From NCBI GenBank assembly GCA_965151315.1, contig CBCTZG010000004.1, forward strand, positions 10,128-74,127: a stretch of DNA of 64,000 bases. Direction: 5' to 3'. A program made the position numbers and the translations under genes. Positions within the stretch are counted from its first letter, which is position 1. Every line of letters begins with the position of its first letter. Below, in pieces: positions 47,868 through 56,745 of this stretch. The stretch is from Avimonoglobus sp965151315. GTDB taxonomy: Bacteria; Bacillota; Clostridia; UBA1381. The notes beneath the pieces are model-generated. The model saw nothing but the letters and a program-made list of their open reading frames with translations, was not told the DNA's origin and searched no databases.

Positions 47868-50363
47868 ATGGCTACAAAGAAAAAAACACCCCAAAAGCGG
47901 ACAGGGGCAAAAACAGGCGCAAAAAAGCGGAAGCCGCAGAAAAAAACGGGCTTGAGCCCATCGGCGGCTGTTGTGATCCTTGTTTTTGCCGCCGTGATCC
48001 TGGGGATATTTACATACACTCAGTCCGCCGGTTTTTTGGGGGGGCCGGTGCATGACGCGCTTTTCGGCCTGTTTTCCAAAACAGCGTATTTGATCCCGCC
48101 GTCTGTTTTGGGGCTGGGGATCTATGTGGGGCGGCAGAAAACCACGGAGCGGCTGGCGGCCAAAGGGATCCTAACTTTTTTTGTCATTGTGCTGGTGGGG
48201 GCGTTGATGCAGATTTTTACCAGCGAGGAGATCCCAACCTCGGAGCTGTATTTCTACGGCATGGACGGCGCTGGCGGCGGCGTGCTGGGCGGCGCCGCGG
48301 CCAATGTGCTGGAGCCGATGGTGGGCGCGTTTGCTTCGGTGATTATCATTTTATTTATCCTGTTTGTGCTTTTAAGCCTGCTGTTCAAGGTGTCCATGTT
48401 CAGCATGGTGGGCACCTTTGTTTCCGGGCTGTTCAATCTCCGGAAAGAGCTGGACGAGGTAGAACCCTATGACACCTATGCCCAAGGGAAAAAGACCCGG
48501 CAGAGCATGCAGAAGCTTGAAAAAACCTTCCAGAGAAAGAAGCTGCGCGCCGAGGACTTAGACTTTGCTGTTGACGAGGCAGAGACGGCCCGAGAACAGC
48601 GCGCGAACACGAGAAGGGCAGAAAAGAAGCCGGAGCCCGCGGCAGAGCCCATTGTTTCCGAGGAGGACGTAGAGGAGCGGATTAAGCAAATTGTATTCAA
48701 CCCCGACCTGCCTATGGATGAAACGCCCACGGTGCAGCCCCCGGCCAAAGCAAAGACAGCGGCAAAAATCCCCCTGGCGGAGCCGGTTCAGGAGGAAATC
48801 CCGGACCTCCAGCCGACAGAAGCGGAAAAGCCGTTAAAAGCCGCGCCGGTTACTGAGGCGGAGAAAAAAGAGATTAAAGGGGAGATTGAGCAGGCCATTG
48901 AGACCCCCAAAGCAGAATATGTCTATCCGCCCATAAGCCTGCTGAACAAAGGGAAAACTGCATCTGCGGACAAGCGGCAGGAAATGTATGAAACGGCTAA
49001 TAAGCTGATGGATATTTTGAAAAATTTCGGAGTGGAGGCCAAGCTTTTGCAGGTCACCAACGGCCCTACGGTGACCCGGTATGAAATCCAGCCCAGCACT
49101 GGCGTGAAGCTGTCCAAGATCACCGGCCTGGCGGAGGATATCGCCCTGAACCTGGCGGTGCCCACCGTGCTGGTGGCGGCGGTGCCCGGGAAAGCGGCGG
49201 TGGGGATCGAGGTACCCAATACCAGCGTCAACACCGTATCCGTCCGGGAGCTTTTGGAAAGCGATACCTTCAAAAACGCCAAGTCCAAGCTGGCGGTAGC
49301 CTTCGGAAAGGACATCGGCGGCAATGTGGTGGTGGGGGACATCGCGAAAATGCCCCATGTGCTGATTGCCGGCTCTACTGGCTCCGGCAAGAGCGTATGC
49401 ATCAATACGATCATTACCAGTATTTTATATAAAGCAAGCCCAGAGGAGGTCAAGCTGATCATGGTAGACCCCAAGGTGGTCGAGTTGGGTGTCTATAACG
49501 GGATCCCCCATCTGCTGATCCCGGTGGTTACCGATCCCAAGCGGGCGGCCGGCGCCCTGAACTGGGCGGTGGGGGAAATGATGAAGCGGTACGCCGCCTT
49601 TGCGGAAACCGGTACCCGGAACCTGGAAGGGTACAATAAGCTGATGAAAAAGCAGGGCACGGAGCCGCTTCCCCAAATTGTGATCATCATTGACGAGTTG
49701 GCGGACCTGATGATGGTGGCGGCGAAAGAAGTAGAAGACTATATCTGCCGGCTGGCCCAGCTGGCCCGGGCGGCGGGGATCCACCTGATTATCGCCACCC
49801 AGCGGCCCTCGGTAGATGTAATCACCGGTCTGATCAAGGCCAACGTCCCCAGCCGGATCGCCTTCGCGGTATCCAGCCAGGTGGACAGCCGGACGATCCT
49901 GGATAAGGGCGGGGCAGAGAAGCTTTTGGGCAAGGGTGATATGCTGTACCATCCCACAGGCCTGCCTTCCGCCATCCGGGTGCAGGGGGCGTTTGTATCC
50001 GACGGGGAAATCGAAAATGTAGTCAGCTTTATTAAAGAGCACAGTGAGGAGAGCCATTATTCTGAGGACTTGGCGGATCACATCGAGCGGTGCGAAAACG
50101 GCGAAAACGGCGTTACCGACCAGCAGGAGGACGGGGATGAGCTTTTGCCCGAGGCCATCGAGCTGGCGGTTGAGCTGGGCCAGATTTCCACGGCCATGGT
50201 TCAGCGGCGGCTGAAGGTGGGCTATGCCCGGGCCGGCCGGATTATCGACCAGATGGAAATGCGGGGCATTATCAGCGGCGCCAACGGCTCTAAGCCCAGA
50301 GAGGTGTTTATCGACCGGATCCGGATGGGGAACGACGATGCGGGAGGCGCTTATCATGAATAA
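47868..50363 (+). CDS. ftsK: DNA translocase FtsK/SpoIIIE
   Basis: 831 residues. A very basic N-terminus (KKKTPQKRTGAKTGAKKRK), four or five membrane helices to about 185, an acidic/Ala/Pro/Lys linker about 190-365, then the motor: alpha domain (LLQVTNGPTVTRYEIQPSTGVKL), Walker A GSTGSGKSVCINT near 502, IIIDELADLMMVAAKEVE, LARAAGIHLIIATQRPSVDVI, and a C-terminal gamma winged helix (QRRLKVGYARAGRIIDQMEM). It pumps chromosomal DNA through a closing septum, or into the forespore during sporulation. TACAAT near 47808 gives a weak promoter. Its stop overlaps a small reading frame. Confidence 0.95.
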   Translation: MATKKKTPQKRTGAKTGAKKRKPQKKTGLSPSAAVVILVFAAVILGIFTYTQSAGFLGGPVHDALFGLFSKTAYLIPPSVLGLGIYVGRQKTTERLAAKGILTFFVIVLVGALMQIFTSEEIPTSELYFYGMDGAGGGVLGGAAANVLEPMVGAFASVIIILFILFVLLSLLFKVSMFSMVGTFVSGLFNLRKELDEVEPYDTYAQGKKTRQSMQKLEKTFQRKKLRAEDLDFAVDEAETAREQRANTRRAEKKPEPAAEPIVSEEDVEERIKQIVFNPDLPMDETPTVQPPAKAKTAAKIPLAEPVQEEIPDLQPTEAEKPLKAAPVTEAEKKEIKGEIEQAIETPKAEYVYPPISLLNKGKTASADKRQEMYETANKLMDILKNFGVEAKLLQVTNGPTVTRYEIQPSTGVKLSKITGLAEDIALNLAVPTVLVAAVPGKAAVGIEVPNTSVNTVSVRELLESDTFKNAKSKLAVAFGKDIGGNVVVGDIAKMPHVLIAGSTGSGKSVCINTIITSILYKASPEEVKLIMVDPKVVELGVYNGIPHLLIPVVTDPKRAAGALNWAVGEMMKRYAAFAETGTRNLEGYNKLMKKQGTEPLPQIVIIIDELADLMMVAAKEVEDYICRLAQLARAAGIHLIIATQRPSVDVITGLIKANVPSRIAFAVSSQVDSRTILDKGGAEKLLGKGDMLYHPTGLPSAIRVQGAFVSDGEIENVVSFIKEHSEESHYSEDLADHIERCENGENGVTDQQEDGDELLPEAIELAVELGQISTAMVQRRLKVGYARAGRIIDQMEMRGIISGANGSKPREVFIDRIRMGNDDAGGAYHE

Positions 50364-50514
50364 GCGTTTCTGGCGGGCAGAACGCGGGGCCGTTATGATG
50401 TCTCTGCTTGGGCGGGTACAAAGAAAAAAGCCGGATAAAAAAGCGGGCGGATCGGAATTTTTTATGCTGTCCCTTCCGCGGAGCACCTTTGGAGAAAGGA
50501 GAGGAAAGGGATGA
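50356..50514 (+). CDS. Small basic protein coupled to ftsK
   Basis: Not recognised. A 52-codon frame (MNKRFWRAERGAV, LLGRVQRKKPDKKAG, then LPRSTFGERRGKG) begins at ATG 50356 with a perfect GGGAGG eight bases upstream, overlaps the ftsK stop by eight bases, and its stop overlaps the next ATG (ATGA). This chaining on both sides is typical of real operon genes. The peptide is strongly basic with no membrane helix. It could instead be a leader-type overlap with no product. Confidence 0.5.
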   Translation: MNKRFWRAERGAVMMSLLGRVQRKKPDKKAGGSEFFMLSLPRSTFGERRGKG

Positions 50515-50795
50515 GCCGGTATAAAGCCAAAAAACTGGGTATTCTTTTCAGTCTTTTAGGCTGGTTTATCCTATACGCTTCTTTTTATAGCCCTTGGACG
50601 TCCTGGCTGCAGTATGGCTTGCTGAGAAGCGGTATTTTGATCTTTATTGGTGTACAATTTATAGAGAGTAAATTTTGGTGCTGCCCTGGGTGCGGGAAGG
50701 GCTTGATGCATGAGCGGCTGTATGAATCCAGCGAAGAAATCCGATATTGCGCATACTGCGGGCGCCGGCTGAACGGCGGCGAATTAAAGGAGTAA
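50511..50795 (+). CDS. Membrane protein with C-terminal zinc ribbon
   Basis: 94 residues from ATG 50511 (AAAGGAGAGGAAAGGG upstream). Two probable helices (LGILFSLLGWFILYASFY; YGLLRSGILIFIGVQFI) then a zinc-ribbon pair CCPGCGKG and CAYCGRRL. Function unknown; such proteins are common in Clostridia and are often called zinc-ribbon membrane proteins. It starts within the stop of the 52-codon frame and ends nine bases before the YgiQ start, so all three appear to be one unit with ftsK. Confidence 0.75.
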   Translation: MSRYKAKKLGILFSLLGWFILYASFYSPWTSWLQYGLLRSGILIFIGVQFIESKFWCCPGCGKGLMHERLYESSEEIRYCAYCGRRLNGGELKE

Positions 50796-50803
50796 AGGAA
50801 ACG

Positions 50804-52738
50804 ATGGAAAACAAGCGGTTTCTGCCCGTTTGCCGGGCGGATATGGAGGTGCGGGGCTGGGATCAGCTGGACTTTTTATACGTGACCGGCGACGCTTATG
50901 TAGACCATCCCAGCTTCGGCCATGCCATTATCTCCCGGGTGCTGGAGAGCCGGGGCTACCGGGTGGGCATCCTGGCCCAGCCGGACTGGCGCGGACTGGC
51001 GCCGTTTTTAGCCATGGGCCGGCCCCGGCTGGGGGTGCTGGTGACGGCAGGGAACATTGACAGTATGGTCAACCACTATACTGCCGCAAAAAAGCCCCGC
51101 AGTGAGGATCTCTATTCCCCCGGCGGGAAAAAGGGCTGCCGCCCGGACCGTGCCACGATCGTATACTGCAACCGGATCCGGGAGGCTTTCGGGGACATCC
51201 CGCTTTTGATCGGCGGGGTGGAGGCCAGCCTGCGTCGGTTTGCCCACTACGACTACTGGGATGATAAAATTCGCCGATCCATTCTCCTGGACAGCCGGGC
51301 GGACATCCTTATGTACGGCATGGGGGAAAAACAGGTAGCGGAAATTGCAGACTGTCTGGACAGCGGCATAGATGTCCATGATATCACCTATATCCCCGGT
51401 ACCTGTTATATCGCCAAAGAGCCGGGACGTGACGGCGCGGTAGAAATCCCGTCCTACGAAGCGTGCATTTCGGACAAGCGGGAATACGCAAAATCCTGCC
51501 GGGTACAATACGGGGAGCAGAACCCGTATAGGGGCAAAATCCTGCTCCAGGACCACAGCGGCCGGTATGTGGTGCAGAACCCGCCGATGCCGCCCCTGGA
51601 GACGGCGGAGCTGGACGACGTTTATGCCCTGCCCTATACCCGGCGGTACCATCCTATGTACGGGCCCCAAGGCGGGATCCCGGCTTTGGCGGAGGTAAAA
51701 TTTAGCATCGCCAGCTCCCGGGGCTGCTTTGGCGGCTGCAATTTTTGCGCCCTGGCCTTTCACCAGGGGCGGATCGTGACGGCACGGAGCCAGGACTCCA
51801 TTTTGGCGGAGGCTCGGGAAATGGTGCAGGATCCGGATTTTAAGGGCTATATCCATGACGTGGGCGGCCCCACGGCCAATTTCCGGGCGCCGGCCTGCAA
51901 AAAGCAAATGACCCTGGGTGCCTGCAGGGACAGGCAGTGCCTGTACCCAACTCCCTGCAAAAATATGCAGATCAGCCACCGGGAGTATTTGTCCCTTCTG
52001 CGGAAGCTGCGGGAGATCCCGGGGGTAAAAAAGGTATTTATCCGGTCTGGCATCCGGTTTGACTATTTGATCAACGATCCGGACGATACATTTTTTTACG
52101 AGCTTTGCAAATACCACGTCAGCGGCCAGCTCAAGGTGGCCCCGGAGCATATCTCCGACAACGTGTTAAAATATATGGGGAAGCCGGCAAACAGCGTTTA
52201 CCGGCGGTTTTCTGAAAAATTTTACAAGATCAATAAAAAAATCGGCAAGAAACAGTTTCTTGTACCATACCTGATGTCCAGCCATCCCGGCAGTACGCTG
52301 GGGGATGCAGTGGCCCTGGCAGTGTACCTGAAGGACAACGGGCTGCATCCCCAGCAGGTGCAGGATTTTTACCCCACGCCGGGTACCATCTCCACCTGCA
52401 TGTTCTATACGGGAATCGATCCCCTGACTATGCAGACGGTTTATGTGCCCAGAGCGCCGAAGGAAAAGGCGATGCAGCGGGCGCTTCTGCAGTATGGGGA
52501 TCCGGCCAACTACAGGCTGGTACAGGAGGCTTTGACGCTGACGGGCAGGACCGACTTAATCGGCTTTGGCCCACAGTGTCTGATCCGGCCGCAAAATAAC
52601 AGGAGGAATGAACATGGCAAAATTGCTCAGCGGGAAAGTGGTTTCCCAAAGGATCAAGGACGAACTCAAAGAGGAGGTGGCCGGGCTCAAGGCTCAGGGG
52701 CTCAATCCCGGGCTGGCCGTCGTCATCGTGGGCGATGA
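50804..52738 (+). CDS. YgiQ family radical SAM protein
   Basis: 644 residues from ATG 50804 (AAAGGA upstream). The radical SAM Cys cluster is in SSRGCFGGCNFCALAFHQG near residue 310, preceded by the N-terminal UPF0313 region (YVTGDAYVDHPSFGHAIISR, IGGVEASLRRFAHYDYWDD). The reaction is not known. Normal proteins of this family end soon after LIGFGPQCLIRP, but here the frame has no stop and runs 125 bases into folD in another frame, adding about 42 low-complexity residues (RTQRGGGRAQGSG). This could be a lost stop codon or an assembly error. Confidence 0.9.
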   Translation: MENKRFLPVCRADMEVRGWDQLDFLYVTGDAYVDHPSFGHAIISRVLESRGYRVGILAQPDWRGLAPFLAMGRPRLGVLVTAGNIDSMVNHYTAAKKPRSEDLYSPGGKKGCRPDRATIVYCNRIREAFGDIPLLIGGVEASLRRFAHYDYWDDKIRRSILLDSRADILMYGMGEKQVAEIADCLDSGIDVHDITYIPGTCYIAKEPGRDGAVEIPSYEACISDKREYAKSCRVQYGEQNPYRGKILLQDHSGRYVVQNPPMPPLETAELDDVYALPYTRRYHPMYGPQGGIPALAEVKFSIASSRGCFGGCNFCALAFHQGRIVTARSQDSILAEAREMVQDPDFKGYIHDVGGPTANFRAPACKKQMTLGACRDRQCLYPTPCKNMQISHREYLSLLRKLREIPGVKKVFIRSGIRFDYLINDPDDTFFYELCKYHVSGQLKVAPEHISDNVLKYMGKPANSVYRRFSEKFYKINKKIGKKQFLVPYLMSSHPGSTLGDAVALAVYLKDNGLHPQQVQDFYPTPGTISTCMFYTGIDPLTMQTVYVPRAPKEKAMQRALLQYGDPANYRLVQEALTLTGRTDLIGFGPQCLIRPQNNRRNEHGKIAQRESGFPKDQGRTQRGGGRAQGSGAQSRAGRRHRGR

Positions 52739-53462
52739 CCCTGCAAGCCGGGTGTACGTGAACAACAAAAAGAAGGCCTGCGCGGAAATCGGGATCTATT
52801 CCGAGGAATACGCCCTGCCGGCAGAAACAACCCAGGCAGAGCTTTTGGCGCTGATTGACACATTAAATAAAAAGGACGAGATCAGCGGCATCCTGGTTCA
52901 GCTGCCTGTCCCGCCGCAGATCGACGAGGAAACGATCATCAACGCCATAGACCCGAAAAAGGACGTAGACGCATTTCATCCGGTCAATGTGGGTAAAATA
53001 ATGGCGGGGAATTATGATTTCGTCCCCTGTACGCCGGCGGGCGTCATGGAGCTGATTAAGGAATCCGGCATTGAAATCGCCGGGAAGGATTGTGTTGTGG
53101 TAGGCCGGAGCAATATTGTGGGGAAACCCCAGGCCATGCTTTTGCTGCACGAGAACGGCACTGTGACTATCTGCCATTCCCGGACCAGGGATCTGGCGGA
53201 GAAAACCCGCCGGGCGGATATTCTGGTAGCGGCGGTGGGCCGGCCCAATTTCATTACCGCGGATATGATCAAGCCTGGGGCGGTTGTCATCGATGTAGGC
53301 ATTAACCGGATTGCCGATAAAAAGCTGGTAGGAGACGTAGACTTCGCGTCCTGCGAGCCGGTGGCCGGTGCGATTACCCCGGTGCCCGGCGGCGTAGGGC
53401 CCATGACCATCGCCATGCTGATGCGCAATACCGTAAGGGCGGCGCGGATCCAGAAAAAATAA
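52614..53462 (+). CDS. folD: Methylenetetrahydrofolate dehydrogenase/cyclohydrolase
   Basis: FolD interconverts methylene-, methenyl- and formyl-tetrahydrofolate using NADP. The protein has 282 residues from ATG 52614, which has AGGAGG seven bases upstream; ATG 52608 is too close to that site. Motifs: DDPASRVYVNNKKKACAEIG, GILVQLPVPPQI, PCTPAGVMELI, VVGRSNIVGKPQAMLLL and PVPGGVGPMTIAMLM. It overlaps the tail of the YgiQ frame by 125 bases. galK follows after 19 bases. Confidence 0.96.
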   Translation: MAKLLSGKVVSQRIKDELKEEVAGLKAQGLNPGLAVVIVGDDPASRVYVNNKKKACAEIGIYSEEYALPAETTQAELLALIDTLNKKDEISGILVQLPVPPQIDEETIINAIDPKKDVDAFHPVNVGKIMAGNYDFVPCTPAGVMELIKESGIEIAGKDCVVVGRSNIVGKPQAMLLLHENGTVTICHSRTRDLAEKTRRADILVAAVGRPNFITADMIKPGAVVIDVGINRIADKKLVGDVDFASCEPVAGAITPVPGGVGPMTIAMLMRNTVRAARIQKK

Positions 53463-53481
53463 AACAAAATAGGAGAAAGCT

Positions 53482-54771
53482 ATGAATACACAGGAACTGA
53501 AGAAAAAACTGGCCGGTGGGGAATTCGCCGGAAAATTAGCATACATGTACGCCTGCGGGGAACAGGATACGGCCCCATATGCGGAGCGGTTTTTAGAGGT
53601 AATCCAGGGTCTGGAGGATACCTTTGGCCCCGCGGAAGATGTCCGGCTGTTTTCAGCCCCGGGCCGGACGGAAATCGGCGGCAACCACACTGACCATCAG
53701 CACGGCTGTGTTTTGGCGGCAGGACTGAATTTAGACGTGATCGGCGCTGTACGCTTAAACGGGACAAATACAGTGCGGATCAAGTCTAAAGGCTATCCTA
53801 TGGACGAAATCCGCTTAGACGACCTGGAAATCCGGGAGTCGGAGTTTGACCGGGCCAGCGCCCTGATCCGGGGGATCCTGCGGAAATACCGGGATATGGG
53901 CTATTCCCTCCGGGGCTTTGACGCCTATACCCTGTCCAGTGTGCTTAAGGGCTCCGGCATGAGCTCGTCGGCAGCCTTTGAGGTGCTGGTAGGAACCATT
54001 GTAAACGGCTTGTTCTGCCAGGGGGAAGTAGATGCGGTAGAGATCGCGAAAATCGGCCAGTATGCCGAAAACGTATATTTCGGCAAGCCCAGCGGCCTGA
54101 TGGACCAGATGGCCTCCTCTGTGGGGGCGGTGGTAGCCATCGACTTTGCCGACCCGGAAAAGCCCCAGGTAGAAAAGGTGGAATTTGACTTTACCCAAAG
54201 CGGCCATGCGCTGTGCATTATTGACTCCGGCGCGGACCACGCGGATCTGACCAGCGAGTACGCCCAGATCACGGTAGAGATGAAGCAGGTGGCAGGATTT
54301 TTTGGGAAACAGGTGCTCCGGGAGGTCGATCCCCAGGAATTCGCCCAAAAGCTTCCCCAAGTGCGGGAAGCCTGCCAAAACGACCGGGCTGTCCTGCGGG
54401 CAATGCACTTCTTTAACGAAAACCAGCGGGCCCAGGATGAGGTTGCCGCCCTGCGGGACGGGGATTTTGAGGTGTTTTTAGATATTGTGAAGCAGTCTGG
54501 GTATTCCTCTTATATGTATTTGCAGAACGTATTCGCCGCCAGTATGCCCAAGCAGCAGGCGGTGAGCCTGGCGCTGGCGCTGTGTGGCGAGATTTTAGGC
54601 GGCCGGGGCGCCTACCGGGTACACGGCGGCGGTTTTGCCGGCACGGTACAGGCCTTTGTGCCCGAGGATATTTTGGCGGAATTTCAGGAAAAGATTGAGG
54701 CTGTGCTGGGACAAGGCATGTGCCATGTGCTGGCAGTCCGGCCGGTGGGCGGAATGGAGCTGGCGGAATGA
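53482..54771 (+). CDS. galK: Galactokinase-like GHMP kinase
   Basis: A GHMP-family kinase that phosphorylates galactose at C1 with ATP, or a close relative. 429 residues. The sugar-site signature is APGRTEIGGNHTDHQHGCVL, the ATP loop LKGSGMSSSAAFEVLVG, and the third motif GGRGAYRVHGGGFAGTVQ. No other Leloir gene is near, so the true substrate may differ from galactose. AGGAG lies upstream of ATG 53482. The stop overlaps the next ATG by four bases. Confidence 0.88.
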   Translation: MNTQELKKKLAGGEFAGKLAYMYACGEQDTAPYAERFLEVIQGLEDTFGPAEDVRLFSAPGRTEIGGNHTDHQHGCVLAAGLNLDVIGAVRLNGTNTVRIKSKGYPMDEIRLDDLEIRESEFDRASALIRGILRKYRDMGYSLRGFDAYTLSSVLKGSGMSSSAAFEVLVGTIVNGLFCQGEVDAVEIAKIGQYAENVYFGKPSGLMDQMASSVGAVVAIDFADPEKPQVEKVEFDFTQSGHALCIIDSGADHADLTSEYAQITVEMKQVAGFFGKQVLREVDPQEFAQKLPQVREACQNDRAVLRAMHFFNENQRAQDEVAALRDGDFEVFLDIVKQSGYSSYMYLQNVFAASMPKQQAVSLALALCGEILGGRGAYRVHGGGFAGTVQAFVPEDILAEFQEKIEAVLGQGMCHVLAVRPVGGMELAE

Positions 54772-55256
54772 TTACCTTTGTAAAAGCGGAAGAAAAAGAT
54801 CTGCCGGCGCTGGCAGCTATGGCCAGCCAGGTCTGGCATGAGTTCTTTCCCTGTATCCTGTCTTTGGGACAGATTGATTATATGGTGGAAAAATTCCAGT
54901 CGGAGCAGGCCATGGCGCGGCAGATCCAGAATGGCTACAGTTATTACTTTATCCAGGCGGAGGACGCCCGGGTAGGCTATATCGGTATCCAGCCTAAGGA
55001 CGGGAAGCTGTTTTTGAGCAAGCTCTACCTCTTAAAGGATTACCGGGGAAAGGGGTATGCCGGAAAGGCATTTGCTTTTTTAGAAGATCTCTGCCGGGAA
55101 AAAGGGTTAAACAGTATCTGGCTTACGGTAAACCGGCATAATGACCATGCTGTGGACGTATATAGAAGCAAGGGGTTTGCAGTGGTCCGGGAGGAAAAAA
55201 CCGACATCGGCAGCGGATATTTCATGGACGATTACATTATGGAACTGACGCTCTGA
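54768..55256 (+). CDS. GNAT N-acetyltransferase
   Basis: 162 residues from ATG 54768, which overlaps the galK stop (ATGA) and so is translationally coupled. The acetyl-CoA loop is KLYLLKDYRGKGYAGKAFAF, followed by LTVNRHNDHAVDVYRSKGF, both typical of GNAT enzymes. The upstream in-frame extension to 54720 overlaps galK and has no ribosome binding site. Substrate unknown; its coupling to galK may mean a sugar-related role, but this is inference. Confidence 0.85.
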   Translation: MITFVKAEEKDLPALAAMASQVWHEFFPCILSLGQIDYMVEKFQSEQAMARQIQNGYSYYFIQAEDARVGYIGIQPKDGKLFLSKLYLLKDYRGKGYAGKAFAFLEDLCREKGLNSIWLTVNRHNDHAVDVYRSKGFAVVREEKTDIGSGYFMDDYIMELTL

Positions 55257-55438
55257 AAAAATATGCGGGGCCTATGGCGCCCCTGCCAGTTCGGCGCGGG
55301 GTTATGCACCGCCGTCCTGCCGCACGCCCCATAGCCCGCCTATTTTTCCAGTTCCGCTACACGCGGAGAGCGCTTGAGCGGCGGGCAGAATACTGGGAAA
55401 GAAAAAGAAGCGTGCGCTAAAGAAGCAGGAGGTGCAAT
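55257..55438. other. Intergenic GC-rich imperfect palindrome
   Basis: ATATGCGGGGCCTATGG (about 55261-55277) is an imperfect inverted copy of CCCCATAGCCCGCCTAT (about 55326-55342), with smaller GC hairpins between and TTTTCC after. It may be a terminator for galK-GNAT or a small repeat element. No gene seen. Confidence 0.45.
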
Positions 55439-55894
55439 ATGAAAATTGTAGAAATCCAAGAGCAGGATCCGCTGATTATCAGACAGCTTACCGATGTATG
55501 GGAAAGGTCTGTCCGGGCAACCCATCTGTTCCTGTCCGATGGGGAGATTGAGAGGATAAAACAGTATGTCCCCCAGGCGCTTGCGGACGTCCCACATTTA
55601 CTTGCGGTGATGGACGCGGAAAACGTCCCCCTTGGATTTATGGGCATAGATGCAGAAAAACTGGAGATGCTTTTTATCGCGCCGGAAGAACGGGGAAAAG
55701 GCTTGGGGAAACAGCTGCTGCAGTATGGGATCAATCAGTATGCCGTATGTACGCTGGCTGTAAACGAGCAGAACCCGTCGGCGAAGGGGTTCTATGAACA
55801 TATGGGGTTTCGGGTTTATCAGCGGGCAGAACTGGATGAACAGGGAAATCCGTATCCGATTTTGTATATGAAACTGGACCGGCCGCTTCCGTAG
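55439..55894 (+). CDS. GNAT N-acetyltransferase, YjaB-like
   Basis: 151 residues. It resembles YjaB-type acetyltransferases: WERSVRATHLFLSDGEI near the N-terminus, acetyl-CoA loop LEMLFIAPEERGKGLGKQLL, LAVNEQNPSAKGFYEHMGF and YPILYMKLDRP at the end. Substrate is unknown. AGGAGGTG precedes ATG 55439. It stands alone after an imperfect palindrome. Confidence 0.87.
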   Translation: MKIVEIQEQDPLIIRQLTDVWERSVRATHLFLSDGEIERIKQYVPQALADVPHLLAVMDAENVPLGFMGIDAEKLEMLFIAPEERGKGLGKQLLQYGINQYAVCTLAVNEQNPSAKGFYEHMGFRVYQRAELDEQGNPYPILYMKLDRPLP

Positions 55895-55961
55895 AAAAGG
55901 AAACCGCTGTTTTCCTGTTGTCCCGGCTGGGCAGAATTTGAAACCAGGAGGAGATAGGCCC

Positions 55962-56351
55962 ATGAAAAAATGCGCAAAATGCGGTGAACTCAACGGCGGC
56001 AATGCGAATGCCTGCTTCCGATGCGGCGCTTCGTTTCCGCCTGCGGTGGGGTACAAAAAAATCTGCCCCCGGTGCGGCGGGATTTTTGACGGCCGGATGG
56101 ATACCTGCCCGGACTGCCCGGACGTGCGGCTTTCGGTGTATACCGGCGATGGGGAGTATTCCCAGGCCCGGGAAAGGCCCGAGATCTGGATGTATATCGT
56201 GGGGATTTTGATCCCTTTGGTAGGGATCATTTTAGGCTGCATATACATAGCCCGGGGCGAAGATGATCTGGGAAAATCCGTGCTTTTAGTATCCATTTTT
56301 GTTCCGCTGGCCGTCGGGCTGATCTTCGGTGGCCTGGCGTTGCTGTTTTAG
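55962..56351 (+). CDS. Zinc-ribbon membrane protein
   Basis: 129 residues from ATG 55962 (AGGAGGAG eight bases upstream; the longer frame from 55938 lies across it). Three CxxC-type zinc-ribbon pairs (CAKCGEL, CFRCGAS, CPRCGG, CPDCPD) precede two membrane helices (MYIVGILIPLVGIILGCIYIA; LLVSIFVPLAVGLIFGGLALLF). Function unknown. It shares the zinc-ribbon plus helices theme of the protein at 50511, with the order reversed. Probably single. Confidence 0.78.
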   Translation: MKKCAKCGELNGGNANACFRCGASFPPAVGYKKICPRCGGIFDGRMDTCPDCPDVRLSVYTGDGEYSQARERPEIWMYIVGILIPLVGIILGCIYIARGEDDLGKSVLLVSIFVPLAVGLIFGGLALLF

Positions 56352-56631
56352 TTAAGCATCAAACGAATAAAATATATGTGTGGCATAAAAATATTCGTTA
56401 TCTTTATGGTGTGAACGCTCAGCTTTGCTTGTGTCTGGGGGGGTATATACTTTATCCGCTTATGTTTAATTCCAAGCTGCATGCGCTTGCTTCCAAACAT
56501 TGCAGATTTTTAGTTGCTGTACGCTTACGTATTTTACCGGCATATTTTGCTATGCGTTGACTCGTAATAAAATATGCCGGGATGTAACACATCTATTGTA
56601 AACCCACACAAAAAATACGATAAAATAATCC
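56352..56631. other. AT-rich intergenic region with two inverted repeats
   Basis: It holds AACGAATA/TATTCGTT (56362-56369 with 56392-56399), perhaps ending the upstream gene, and a perfect 12-bp inverted repeat CCGGCATATTTT/AAAATATGCCGG (56537-56548 with 56569-56580, 20-base loop). No gene supported. Confidence 0.5.
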
Positions 56632-56660
56632 TTGACAATCCCTTGGACTTTTGGTATAAT
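56632..56660 (+). promoter_or_regulatory. Consensus promoter of rplU-rpmA
   Basis: TTGACA (56632-56637), 17-base spacer, TATAAT (56655-56660), a perfect sigma-A promoter. Confidence 0.9.
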
Positions 56661-56666
56661 ATTATG

Positions 56667-56731
56667 GTATCCGCATAGAGTAGGTCAAAAATCTGGTAAC
56701 GGTACCTGCAATAGCGTGACTTCATATTATA
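56667..56731 (+). promoter_or_regulatory. Candidate ribosomal protein L21 leader
   Basis: The leader contains GTAGGT pairing with ACCTGC (about 56690-56695 with 56703-56708 region) enclosed by CGC and GCG. An L21 autoregulatory leader is known upstream of rplU in Firmicutes; this one is called from position and foldability only. Confidence 0.45.
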
Positions 56732-56745
56732 AGGAGGTGTATTCC

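Noticed and set aside
49425..50486. Long minus-strand open frame (353 codons) across ftsK
   Set aside because: A shadow of the FtsK motor domain, with no recognisable domain or start signals.
56378..56560. 60-codon frame in the gap before rplU
   Set aside because: No binding site, no domain, Cys/Leu-rich composition; judged non-coding.
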